From: CANIZL01 sp043788645
GTDB lineage: Bacteria > Verrucomicrobiota > Verrucomicrobiia > Limisphaerales > UBA9464
Direction: 5' to 3'
DNA: 24,124 bases
NCBI GenBank assembly: GCA_043788645.1
Contig: JAYVTS010000126.1
Location: 1-24,124, forward strand
Shown here: piece by piece, positions 1 to 7,184 of the stretch
Position numbering within the stretch: the stretch's first letter is position 1
Layout of the letters: each line of letters begins with the position of its first letter
The notes under the pieces: generated by a model
Database searches by the model: none
The model's input: the letters and a program-made list of their open reading frames with translations, nothing else
Told to the model about the DNA's origin: nothing
Made by a program: the position numbers and the translations under genes

Positions 1-302
1 GCCGCTTGATTCGCCATCACTTTGGCTTTATCAACCGCTTCGCCAGCAACGGCCTTGGCTTTGTCGCCGAGTTCCATGGCCTTATCTTTGGCGTTGGCCG
101 CTGCGTCCTTGGCGACGGCGGCTCCTTTATCCATCGCGTCCTTGGTTTTATCCATCGCGGCGGCACCAGCGTCTTTGACGGCGTGACCTGCGTCAGCTGC
201 GCCTGAGCGGGCGGCGGCGGTATCTTCCTTGGAGCAGCCAGAGAGTACCAGTGCGATGGCCCCCGCGACGGCCAACGGGAGGGATATAAAAATATTTTTC
301 AT
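1..302 (-). CDS. Lipoprotein with Ala/Lys/Asp-rich helical repeats (partial, 3' end outside window)
   Basis: Reading the minus strand from an ATG at 302-300 gives an open frame of 100 codons that runs off the window, so the C-terminus is missing. The N-terminus (MKNIF...) is a hydrophobic signal ending in the lipobox LSGC at residues 20-23, so Cys23 should be lipidated and the protein anchored to a membrane. From about residue 27 the chain is almost entirely Ala, Lys, Asp, Met and Gly in repeated units such as KDAGAAAMDKTKDAMDKG and KDKAMELGDKAKAVAGEAVDKAK. The roughly 11-residue periodicity resembles LEA-like/YtxH-like amphipathic helices. In LEA proteins this composition goes with disorder and desiccation or envelope stress, but that role is inference here. 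The gene diverges from the PQQ-propeller gene, so the 95-160 nt between them probably hold both promoters. No clear Shine-Dalgarno sequence is visible. Confidence 0.8.
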   Translation of the reverse strand, partial: MKNIFISLPLAVAGAIALVLSGCSKEDTAAARSGAADAGHAVKDAGAAAMDKTKDAMDKGAAVAKDAAANAKDKAMELGDKAKAVAGEAVDKAKVMANQA

Positions 303-459
303 GGGATGATTTAAGTATTTCTGTGAATTTCTACCAACGGTCACAGTCAGACTAGCAGGTTTTTGTTTCTGCGAAAGTCAGAATAGGGCACCCCCAATGC
401 TCACGCGCACGCCGAAGCTTTCGCGATGCAGTCCATTTTCAGCCAAGTTACCCGCGGCT

Positions 460-1812
460 ATGAAGTCTTCACCCCTGCGTTGGTGCTCCCTCACCTGTCT
501 TTTCCCAGTACTCTTGCTCGGCTTTGCGTGGCGTTGTGCCGCCGATGACTGGCCGCAATGGCTTGGGCCGCAACGTGATGGCGTTTGGCGCGAAACGGGC
601 ATCGTCGAGCAGTTCCCGGCGGGCGGACCGACACGAAGGTGGCGCGCGGAAATCGGCGCCGGGTATTCAGGGCCATCCGTCGTTGGCGAGCAAGTCTTCG
701 TGATGGACCGGATCGTGCCGACGGCGGCGCCCAAGCCGAAAAGTGCTTTCGATTTCTCCCAGATTCCCGGCCATGAACGAGTGCTGTGCTTCAATGACGC
801 CGACGGAAAATTGCTTTGGAAGCACGAATACGATTGTCCCTACAATGTGAGCTATGGGGCCGGACCGCGCACGACGCCACTCGTAGCCGGAGGGCGCGTG
901 TTCACGCTCGGCACCATGGGTAATCTCTCCTGTCTCAATGCCACCAACGGCGGCGTCATTTGGGAGCGTGACTTCAAAAAAGATTTCGCTCTCAAGATCC
1001 CCACTTGGGGCGTCTCGGCGAACCCGTTGCTCGACGGAAAAAAACTCATCTGCGTCGTGGGCGGAGAAGGGAGCGTGGCCGTCGCATTCGATAAAGAGAC
1101 GGGCCAGGAACTCTGGCGCGCCTTGTCCTCGAAGGAGCCAGGCTATGCGCCGCCGATGATCTATGAATTGGGTGGACGTCGGCAATTGATCCTCTGGCAC
1201 GCCGAGGCCGTCAACGGGCTTGATCCGGAGACGGGCCGGGTGTTGTGGACCGAGCCGTGGAAGCTGAATTACGGAATGGCCATCGCCACTCCGCGCCAGT
1301 TCGGCGAACAACTATACCTCTCTTGCTTCTACAACGGCTCGCTCATGTTGCGTTTCACCCCGGGCAAGGACGCACCCATCGTCGAGTGGCACACCGAGAA
1401 AATGAACGAACGTGACACGCGACACCTCAATTGCACGATGAACACGCCCTTCATCGCGGATGGTTATATCTACGGCGCGTGCAGCTATGGGCAGTATCGT
1501 TGTCTCCGTGCGGATACGGGCGAGCGGCTGTGGGAGACTTTCGCGCCCACGAGCGGCAAGTCCGAACGTTGGGGAAATTGCTTCACAGTGAAGCACGATT
1601 CGCGCTTCTTTCTCTTCAGCGAGCTGGGCGACCTGATCATCGCCAAGCTTTCACCGAAGGGTTACACGGAGGTGAGCCGAGCACACTTACTTGATCCCCT
1701 GAACACTGATCCGGGCCGCCCGGTGGTGTGGTCTCATCCGGCCTTTGCCCATCGGCGCGTCTACGTGCGGAACGACCGCGAACTGATCTGTGTGGACCTC
1801 GCCGAAAAGTAG
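460..1812 (+). CDS. Secreted PQQ-repeat beta-propeller protein
   Basis: Predicted 450-residue exported protein. From the ATG at 460 the N-terminus is a normal signal peptide (MKSSPLRWCS, then a Leu-rich core, then CAADD). The same frame also has an ATG at 397, which would add 21 polar residues in front of the signal, so 460 is preferred although neither start has a good Shine-Dalgarno. The mature part begins DDWPQWLGPQRDGVW, a hallmark of planctomycete/verrucomicrobial PQQ-like proteins. Propeller-blade motifs of the type G-x-x-L/I-W recur near residues 116 (GKLLWKHE), 164 (GGVIWERD), 214 (GQELWRA), 259 (GRVLWTE) and 353 (GERLWETF). These proteins resemble BamB and quinoprotein dehydrogenase propellers. 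No dehydrogenase active-site signature was recognised, so a binding or scaffold role is more likely than catalysis. It appears monocistronic, with only gene debris downstream. Confidence 0.88.
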   Translation: MKSSPLRWCSLTCLFPVLLLGFAWRCAADDWPQWLGPQRDGVWRETGIVEQFPAGGPTRRWRAEIGAGYSGPSVVGEQVFVMDRIVPTAAPKPKSAFDFSQIPGHERVLCFNDADGKLLWKHEYDCPYNVSYGAGPRTTPLVAGGRVFTLGTMGNLSCLNATNGGVIWERDFKKDFALKIPTWGVSANPLLDGKKLICVVGGEGSVAVAFDKETGQELWRALSSKEPGYAPPMIYELGGRRQLILWHAEAVNGLDPETGRVLWTEPWKLNYGMAIATPRQFGEQLYLSCFYNGSLMLRFTPGKDAPIVEWHTEKMNERDTRHLNCTMNTPFIADGYIYGACSYGQYRCLRADTGERLWETFAPTSGKSERWGNCFTVKHDSRFFLFSELGDLIIAKLSPKGYTEVSRAHLLDPLNTDPGRPVVWSHPAFAHRRVYVRNDRELICVDLAEK

Positions 1813-1838
1813 CGAGACAACACACACTAGCTGATCCC

Positions 1839-1883
1839 ATGAATTTGAACTCTCGACGCTCCGCGGTAAAAGCAGGGACGAGC
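1839..1883 (+). pseudogene. Possible 5' stub of a Tat-exported protein gene
   Basis: Just 26 nt after the PQQ gene stop, an ATG at 1839 opens MNLNSRRSAVKAGTSD. Ser-Arg-Arg-Ser-Ala-Val-Lys resembles a twin-arginine signal start (consensus S/T-R-R-x-F-L-K), as seen in many secreted oxidoreductases and DUF1501/sulfatase proteins of this phylum. No hydrophobic segment follows. The frame runs into the hairpin segment and unrelated sequence, so only a fragment can remain. The match is short and may be chance. Confidence 0.25.
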
Positions 1884-1926
1884 GACCTACAGGTTGGCCG
1901 CGTCCTGAGGTCGCGGTGTCACGAGC
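1878..1926. repeat. Hairpin-rich segment bounded by ACGAGC direct repeats
   Basis: The segment starts and ends with ACGAGC (1878-1883 and 1921-1926); ACGAG recurs at 1929-1933. Inside are a small hairpin (ACCT/AGGT around 1885-1894) and a stem CCGCG (1898-1902)/CGCGG (1912-1916). It could be a small dispersed palindromic repeat with target duplication. A single copy in this window cannot prove that. Confidence 0.3.
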
Positions 1927-1933
1927 AGACGAG

Positions 1934-2140
1934 TTACTTCGACTTCCAAAAATCCGGATCCTGGGCTCGAGTCTCCTTCGGCACATAACTCTGGACGGGA
2001 TCGAGACGGAAGCGGTGGGTCTCCTCACTGACTACCGCCTCTTCGAATTTCGGCTCCAGCCCCGATCGCACCCGATAAATACTGATCTCAAAGAATCGGG
2101 CTTTGGAGATATCGGGAAAGTTACCCAGACTTAGTTCAGA
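1934..2140 (-). pseudogene. Remnant of a secreted hypothetical gene (N-terminal and internal deletions)
   Basis: Directly after the mqnC stop codon, in the same frame, 68 sense codons run to a TAA at 1936-1934. There is no start codon. The peptide contains LGNFPDISKARFFEISIYRVR and, after a short join, SEETHRFRLDP, SYVPKE and DPDFWKSK. From memory this matches the middle and the extreme C-terminus of a family of small secreted hypothetical proteins from Acidobacteria and Verrucomicrobia. In those proteins the two blocks are separated by several tens of residues. The join at residues 35-38 therefore looks like an internal deletion, and the 5' part of the gene has been lost at the mqnC boundary. 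No function is known for the family. Recognition is moderate; it is clearly more protein-like than a random frame. Confidence 0.5.
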
Positions 2141-3325
2141 CTAATTGGCGACCTCTCGATACCAGTTATCCCGCTGGCGTGGTTCGAGCCCTAGATCACC
2201 GATGAGTCGTCGCATATCGGCAACGTCCATCCGAAAAGTCGTGCCAGCACTGCTCACCACGTTTTCTTCGATCATGATGCTGCCCAGATCGTTAGCCCCA
2301 AATTTGAGCGCGATCTGCCCAATCTCAAGACCTTGCGTCACCCAGGAGCTTTGGATATTAGGGACGTTATCGAGGTAGATCCGACTGAGCGCCTGGGTTC
2401 GGAGATACTCGTGGGCGCCAGCAGTTGGGGCCTTTAATACGGTGTTTTCTGGTTGGAACGTCCAAGCGATGAAGGCCGTGAAGGCGCCCCCGTTGAGTTC
2501 CCGACGTTCGAGCGCACCGGCAAATGAGGCACCTCTTGCCAGGGGCAATCGGCTTTCCGGAAGGGGCAACCGACGTAGCGAACGATCTTGTTGAGCCCGG
2601 ACCACTTCGAGGTGCTCAATCCGATCTGCCAGCGTCTCGACATGTCCAAACATCATGGTAGCCGTGGTCGCTAGGCCCAGTTGGTGAGCGACATCCATTA
2701 CTCCCATCCATTCAGCCGTGTTGGCTTTGAGTGGCGAAATTTGTTTCCGCACCCGATCAACAAGGATTTCACCGCCGCCACCGGGCAAAGAGCCCAAACC
2801 CGCGGCAGCGAATTGTCGGAGGAGCGATTCCACGGGTTCGTCAAACACTTTTTGGAAATGGATAAACTCACTGGGACTAAAGCCGTGGACGTTGAAACCG
2901 GGGAATTTCTCGCGCACATGATGCAAAAGATCCAAATACCACTGCTTGGTCAGTTTGGGGTGATGGCCCCCCTGCATCAGGATTTGCGTACCGCCCAACG
3001 CCACGGTTTCTTCAATTTTTCGATCCAATTCAGGAAGCGTGATGACGTAAGAGTCGGCGTCCTTTTCGGTCCTCCAAAACGCGCAAAACTTGCAGTAAAC
3101 ATCGCAAACATTGGTATAATTGACGTTGCGATCCACGATGTAAGTGACGATTTCGTGGCCGCGGTCGGCCATCGCTTGGACTTTGGCGAGGTGCCGTCGT
3201 CGGTCCGCCAAGGCTCCAAGCTCTTCCAGCGGCAAGGGGTAGAGGCATTTCGCATCGTCGGCGGTGATCCGTTCGCCGTCCCAAACTCGTTGGAGCAAAG
3301 ATTCAAAAGCTGGCTCAAAAACCAT
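2141..3325 (-). CDS. mqnC: Cyclic dehypoxanthinyl futalosine synthase (MqnC)
   Basis: Radical-SAM enzyme of the futalosine route to menaquinone, which cyclises dehypoxanthine futalosine in the cytoplasm; 394 residues. The cluster-binding CxxxCxxC is Cys74-DVY-Cys78-KF-Cys81, preceded by the family block IVTYIVDRNVNYTNVCDVYC. Other MqnC hallmarks are ILMQGGHHP (115-123), GFSPSE (148-153), LPGGGGEIL (180-188), FIAWTFQPEN (285-294) and GSIMIEENVVSSAGT (348-362). MIEENVVS separates it from the sister enzyme MqnE. An oddity is about 30 extra residues (roughly 249-278) between VRAQQDR and GGAFTAFIAW, where the usual protein continues almost directly (see findings). It stands alone, with no other mqn gene in the window, which is common for this scattered pathway. 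It diverges from the secreted protein gene starting at 3581. Confidence 0.93.
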   Translation of the reverse strand: MVFEPAFESLLQRVWDGERITADDAKCLYPLPLEELGALADRRRHLAKVQAMADRGHEIVTYIVDRNVNYTNVCDVYCKFCAFWRTEKDADSYVITLPELDRKIEETVALGGTQILMQGGHHPKLTKQWYLDLLHHVREKFPGFNVHGFSPSEFIHFQKVFDEPVESLLRQFAAAGLGSLPGGGGEILVDRVRKQISPLKANTAEWMGVMDVAHQLGLATTATMMFGHVETLADRIEHLEVVRAQQDRSLRRLPLPESRLPLARGASFAGALERRELNGGAFTAFIAWTFQPENTVLKAPTAGAHEYLRTQALSRIYLDNVPNIQSSWVTQGLEIGQIALKFGANDLGSIMIEENVVSSAGTTFRMDVADMRRLIGDLGLEPRQRDNWYREVAN

Positions 3326-3580
3326 GCCGATACGTTAACTCGGTTGCTGCGGAGGACAAGCAACGCCGACGAGACAGGGTTTTGCCAGCGCTTGCCCGGA
3401 TATTTCTTAGCCTTTCGTTGCGAGTGGGTGCGGAGGCGGCTCCCACCCCGGGGATTTTTGAACCAGAGTGAAACAGAAATTGAGCGGAAATTACTCATGT
3501 TTTATCGTTTGCTAAAAATTGTCGCTGGAAACAAGCGATTCTTGAAAAAGGGAGCATCCGCCCTACGAATAACGGTTCGT

Positions 3581-5281
3581 ATGAAGAAACTTCCTAACTT
3601 TTGGCTCGTGTTCAGGGCGGCGGTGCTCGGCGCCGCCTCAGCTTTGACTCAGGCGCAGCAATTGGATCCGACTTTTGCCGGAAAATATTCGGTTGCCTTG
3701 GTTGGACCCTCTCCGGAGGGCCGAAGTTTTGTTTTTCGACCAGGTGATCCAAGCACCGTAGCGACGAGTTCCGGTGGGTCCGGTCTGGCCAAGAAAAACT
3801 ATCCGGTGTTGCGAGATCCAGCGGGGGCTATCATTGGGTTTGGTGAGACGGGAGTCACGTTTGCGACGCTGACGGAGGGGGATCCGAGTTACTGGGTTGC
3901 CTTCGCGCCGAATGGGAATTTGTTTTATCGTGGCGGCTTTGACGACGCCGTCATTGGTCAGGTTAAACCCGGAGTTGCGACGGCCGATTCGGTGATTCAC
4001 CTGGGGGACTTAGGGTTACCGCCGGCGTTTTACAGCAGTTACGGACAAACCGCGGTCGTGCCGGCCGGGTTGCCTGGGGCGGGCCGGGTGAAATTCTTGA
4101 CCGGTGATACCTGGCATGGTTCCACGCTCGTACTGCAGCCGAATGGGACGTACACCTTTGGGCCATTCACTTCTAGCACGGTGGTGTTAGATGAGGGCGA
4201 TTCGGGTCAGGCGATCGTTTTCGTACCCGCCGGTTATCCGGGCATTGCGAAGGCGTCGGTGTTGATCTCTGACTCCAGTAATTCGAGCGGTTACGCGATT
4301 TACGCTTTTGAATTGGATGCGAGTGGTGACCCGGTGGTCGCCACGAGAAGGACGTTTATGAAGGGAGTTTCTGATCTTTGCGACGTGGACCCGCAGACTG
4401 GAGATATTCTCATCCGAGCCGGTGATCCGGATAACGTTTACGCCGTGCGGCGGTCTTTGGTCCAAGGCCAAGGGCCGGTCATTACCATTGAATCGCCCAA
4501 GGAGGGCGACACGGTAGTCGTCGGGGCGAAAATCGTTTTCGAGGGTCAAGCTGGCCAGGTAGGCGGCTCAATTGCTCGGATTTCACTTCAACAAAACGGC
4601 ACCGAAGTCGACGCAACAAGAGGGCCGTTTGGTGACAATCCTCATGCGTTTTTCCTAGGATCTGAAGCGTTGACTCTGGTCGGAAGTTATACCTTCAAGG
4701 TCGTGGCTGTGGGTGGGGATGGGTTGTCATCGACCTCCGGGCCGGTGCATGTGAGTGTGGTGACAAAGCCCAATTTGCCTCCGACAGCGAGTCTGGATTT
4801 GGCGGGATTTCCCGGGCAGATCTTTTACCAATGCCAGCCGATTCCGGTCGTCGCGGGGGCCTTTGACCCCGACGGTGGGATTAGCAGCCTATTCCTGCTG
4901 GACGGGGCGCAAATCATCACCCGACTCAAGACGCAGGGTCGTTTTATGGTACGGGATCTCCCAGCGGGCAAGCATACTCTGACGTTACGTGCCGCCGATA
5001 ATTTGGGGGCCACGGCGACGGCGACGTTAGAAGTGACCGTGCTGGCGCCGGCGGCGGGCCAGGTGACTGGAGGCTTTGGGTATGATGGGTTGTACAAGAT
5101 CTGTTTTTCGGGTGCCGCCGGATTGAACTATGCCGCGGAGGTATCCACGAATCTGACCGTATCGAATGGTTGGACACCGGTTGGCGCGGCTCAGATTGGG
5201 GGCGGGGCGCCGCTCGTCTGGTCCGACTTGAGTTCCGGGACCAACACGGCACCTCGATTTTATCGGGTCCACCGACCGTAG
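3581..5281 (+). CDS. Secreted Ig-like/cadherin-like protein with verrucomicrobial C-terminal domain
   Basis: 566 residues from the ATG at 3581 (MKKLPNFW, then a hydrophobic core ending ALTQAQQ), a clear signal peptide. The same frame is open far upstream, but that part lies antisense to mqnC and is a shadow. The mature N-terminus LDPTF and the following 280 residues are rich in Gly, Ser, Asp and Val and look like beta-structure; no enzyme motif was found. A bacterial Ig-like domain begins around residue 300 (ITIESPKEGDTVVVGAKIVF). A second Ig/PKD-like domain runs about 392-485 (LPPTASLD...AGAFDPDGG...AADNLGATATATLEVTV). The last 75 residues end in FYRVHRP, the C-terminal module common on secreted proteins of this phylum (see also 11229-12695). 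An adhesive or surface role is likely, with the substrate unknown. A strong terminator follows at 5311. Confidence 0.85.
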   Translation: MKKLPNFWLVFRAAVLGAASALTQAQQLDPTFAGKYSVALVGPSPEGRSFVFRPGDPSTVATSSGGSGLAKKNYPVLRDPAGAIIGFGETGVTFATLTEGDPSYWVAFAPNGNLFYRGGFDDAVIGQVKPGVATADSVIHLGDLGLPPAFYSSYGQTAVVPAGLPGAGRVKFLTGDTWHGSTLVLQPNGTYTFGPFTSSTVVLDEGDSGQAIVFVPAGYPGIAKASVLISDSSNSSGYAIYAFELDASGDPVVATRRTFMKGVSDLCDVDPQTGDILIRAGDPDNVYAVRRSLVQGQGPVITIESPKEGDTVVVGAKIVFEGQAGQVGGSIARISLQQNGTEVDATRGPFGDNPHAFFLGSEALTLVGSYTFKVVAVGGDGLSSTSGPVHVSVVTKPNLPPTASLDLAGFPGQIFYQCQPIPVVAGAFDPDGGISSLFLLDGAQIITRLKTQGRFMVRDLPAGKHTLTLRAADNLGATATATLEVTVLAPAAGQVTGGFGYDGLYKICFSGAAGLNYAAEVSTNLTVSNGWTPVGAAQIGGGAPLVWSDLSSGTNTAPRFYRVHRP

Positions 5282-5310
5282 AAACGGTTCGTCAGATCCT
5301 CGATCTTTCG

Positions 5311-5341
5311 CCCCGCCCGACTCATCGTCGTGCGGGGTTTT
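5311..5341 (+). terminator. Intrinsic terminator after the Ig-like protein gene
   Basis: Stem CCCCGC (5311-5316)/GCGGGG (5332-5337), with an inner CGAC/GTCG pairing and a short loop, followed by TTTT (5338-5341). It sits 30 nt after the stop at 5281. It also argues against the TTG start at 5340 for the next gene. Confidence 0.8.
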
Positions 5342-5378
5342 GCCGTTTCCCGTTCCCTCCCGTAAGGTCACCGCCACG

Positions 5379-6347
5379 ATGCCTGTCCGCCGCCACCTCT
5401 TGGAAACTGCCGCCCGTCCACTGCGGGTGGTCAGCGAGGCAGCTACCTGGCGATCCGTCGGAAAGGGATGGAAACAACTGTTTGGAGACTTTCAACGACT
5501 TGGGGTGAGCTTTGAGTGGCATGAATTTGAGGCGGTTCGTGACTTTGATTGGGCGCCGAGTTTTCATCCTGGTAGCGTCGAGTTATGTCTTAACCTCGCA
5601 GGCGCGGGTCAAGTAGTCGCCGGAGATGCGATCGCCAGATTTAGCGCCGCCACGGCCGGATTCTATCGGCAGGCTCAAACGGTTTTGGAGGCATTTCGGG
5701 CGGGCGGAGAAACCCACCGATTTATTACCGTCGAATTGGCGCCGAAGTTTCTGGGTCGCCACCTGATGGGGGCGCACGATCTTCATCCTCTGGTGGCGGA
5801 CACGGTGAGCGGGACGAACGATCAATCGGGAGTTTCGGAGCCGACCCCCCTCAGTTCTCGCCTGATTGAATTGGTGGAAAGTCTTCGTCATCCGCCGGTC
5901 TTGGCCAGTGCACAAACTCTTTGGTATCAGGCCAAAGCCGTTGAGTTAATGGGAGAATTCTTCTTTCATCCGACCGCGGATGCCGAGTTGTTTTGCCATC
6001 GCCAGCAACGGGTTGCCCGCAAACGGGTCGACTCGGTCCGTGCGGTTTTGCGTCGCGATTTGGCCAAAACGCCACCTCTTGAAGAACTCGCCCGTGAGGT
6101 CGGTTGCAGTTCGTTCTATCTGAGTCGGACTTTTGGCAAGGAAACAGGACAGACGATTCCCCAGTATCTTCGACAATTGCGATTGGAACGGGCGGCGGAG
6201 TTATTGAAAACGGGCAATTACAACGTTACCGAGGCGGCCATTGAGGTCGGGTACAACTCGCTCAGTCATTTTAGCCACGCGTTTCACCAAGCCTATGGCT
6301 GTTGTCCGGGGCTGTATCCGATGCGACTTCCTGCTACGAAACGGTGA
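5379..6347 (+). CDS. AraC-family transcriptional regulator
   Basis: 322-residue regulator starting at the ATG at 5379 (MPVRRHLLET). A TTG at 5340 in the same frame lies in the terminator tail and is unlikely. The first 200 residues form a ligand or effector domain with AraC-type cupin character (for example HEFEAVRDFDWAPSFHPGSVELCLNLAGAG) whose inducer cannot be read. The C-terminal 100 residues are a classic double helix-turn-helix: LEELAREVGCSSFYLSRTFGKE is helix-turn-helix 1, and VTEAAIEVGYNSLSHFSHAF followed by YGCCPGLY is helix-turn-helix 2. The latter matches the family signature 'GFxSxSxFxRxFKxxxGxxPxxYR', with GYNSLSHFSHAF in the key position. The gene converges with the sigma factor gene (43 nt between stops). 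No obvious target gene is adjacent. Confidence 0.93.
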   Translation: MPVRRHLLETAARPLRVVSEAATWRSVGKGWKQLFGDFQRLGVSFEWHEFEAVRDFDWAPSFHPGSVELCLNLAGAGQVVAGDAIARFSAATAGFYRQAQTVLEAFRAGGETHRFITVELAPKFLGRHLMGAHDLHPLVADTVSGTNDQSGVSEPTPLSSRLIELVESLRHPPVLASAQTLWYQAKAVELMGEFFFHPTADAELFCHRQQRVARKRVDSVRAVLRRDLAKTPPLEELAREVGCSSFYLSRTFGKETGQTIPQYLRQLRLERAAELLKTGNYNVTEAAIEVGYNSLSHFSHAFHQAYGCCPGLYPMRLPATKR

Positions 6348-6390
6348 GCGACCCGATCCACCGTCGTTTCTGAGTAAGCGCAAATGGGAC

Positions 6391-7014
6391 TCAATTCAAC
6401 TTGGCATGGACGGCGGCCAGTTCCTTCCGGATTTCGCGGCCGATTCGGTGGCGTGCTAAGTAGACTTGCATGCTCGATACCCCCAGTGCCCGAGCGACCC
6501 GTTTGACCGTCCATCCGCGCAAGACGTAAAGATCAAACATTTGGAAGTGCTCGGGTCGAACGCGGCGTTTGACCCGTTCCAGGGCGGCGGCTCGCAAATG
6601 GGGTTGCCATTCATCGTCCCAGACCGATTCGAGTTCCGAACCATCGGTGACTCGGGCCAGTTCGGCCGCGACCTGGGGATCCTCGGTATTGGCCAATCCA
6701 GGGCCTAACTGCCGATAGCGGCGACGTAGTTGATCGGCAATCCGTCGGCGGGTGATAACAAGCAACCAGCCTTTGAAAGAGCCCTTCAATCGGTCGTATT
6801 TGAAGCCGGGCATCTCTTTGGCCACGGCAATCACGGTTTCTTGAACGACTTCTTCCGCCTCGGATTCAGCCAGACCTGAACGGCGGGCAACTCCGTAGAT
6901 GAGGCGCGAGTAAAGCTCAAAAAACTCGTGCCACGAGTCCTGATTGTCCCAGGAACGAAGCCTGGAGAGGAGGCTTTGCCGTGTGGGCGGGGTTAAATCC
7001 ATTCCATCTGTCAT
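6391..7014 (-). CDS. ECF-type RNA polymerase sigma factor
   Basis: 207-residue sigma-70 family protein with only regions 2 and 4. Region 2 spans about 25-97: the -10-binding block includes SWHEFFELYSRLIYGVARRSG, then EAEEVVQETVIAVAKEM and the melting helix FKYDRLKGSFKGWLLVITRRRIADQLRRR. Region 4 spans about 145-197, with the helix-turn-helix VKRVARALGVSSMQVYLARHRI. The short N-terminus TPPTRQSLLSRLR is typical of planctomycete/verrucomicrobial ECF factors. No anti-sigma gene lies beside it, unlike classic ECF pairs, so its control may depend on a distant partner or on its own level. It diverges from the secreted Ala-rich gene at 7185, a plausible but unproven target through the shared 170-bp intergenic region. 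Confidence 0.92.
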   Translation of the reverse strand: MTDGMDLTPPTRQSLLSRLRSWDNQDSWHEFFELYSRLIYGVARRSGLAESEAEEVVQETVIAVAKEMPGFKYDRLKGSFKGWLLVITRRRIADQLRRRYRQLGPGLANTEDPQVAAELARVTDGSELESVWDDEWQPHLRAAALERVKRRVRPEHFQMFDLYVLRGWTVKRVARALGVSSMQVYLARHRIGREIRKELAAVHAKLN

Positions 7015-7118
7015 CCTATTCAGTGGATTCGCGAGGACCGTTCCGATTTTTTCAAATAAATCGTCTTAAAAAAAACGGGGCTGGGAGTGGAACCCTTTCT
7101 CTTTGTCTCATTTAGGTG

Positions 7119-7147
7119 TTGACGATCCGCCAGGTCCAGAGCATAAC
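7119..7147 (+). promoter_or_regulatory. Candidate sigma-70-like promoter of the Ala-rich secreted protein gene
   Basis: TTGACG at 7119-7124 (5 of 6 to the -35 consensus) is followed, after 17 nt, by CATAAC at 7142-7147 (4 of 6 to the -10). It lies about 40 nt before the ATG at 7185, which itself has AAGGA just upstream. The sequence match alone does not exclude use by the divergent ECF factor. Confidence 0.4.
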
Positions 7148-7184
7148 TTAATCATTGGTTGAAGGACTCCGATAAGGAACGATC

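Larger units (their letters stand above)
1813..2140. other. Intergenic scrapyard between PQQ gene and mqnC
   Basis: This 328-bp stretch has no intact gene. It holds three things listed separately: a short Tat-like N-terminal stub on the plus strand near 1839, a hairpin-rich segment bounded by ACGAGC at 1878-1883 and 1921-1926, and the end of a degraded minus-strand gene at 1934-2140. The mix of fragments in both orientations suggests accumulated deletions. Confidence 0.6.

Noticed and set aside
667..1311. 214-codon minus-strand open frame
   Set aside because: Shadow of the PQQ-propeller gene, whose motifs are clear on the plus strand.
2681..3580. 300-codon open extension upstream of the Ig-like protein
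   Set aside because: It is antisense to the well-supported mqnC, and a signal peptide begins only at 3581.
5340..5378. TTG start for the AraC regulator
   Set aside because: It lies in the T-tail of the preceding terminator; the ATG at 5379 is better placed.
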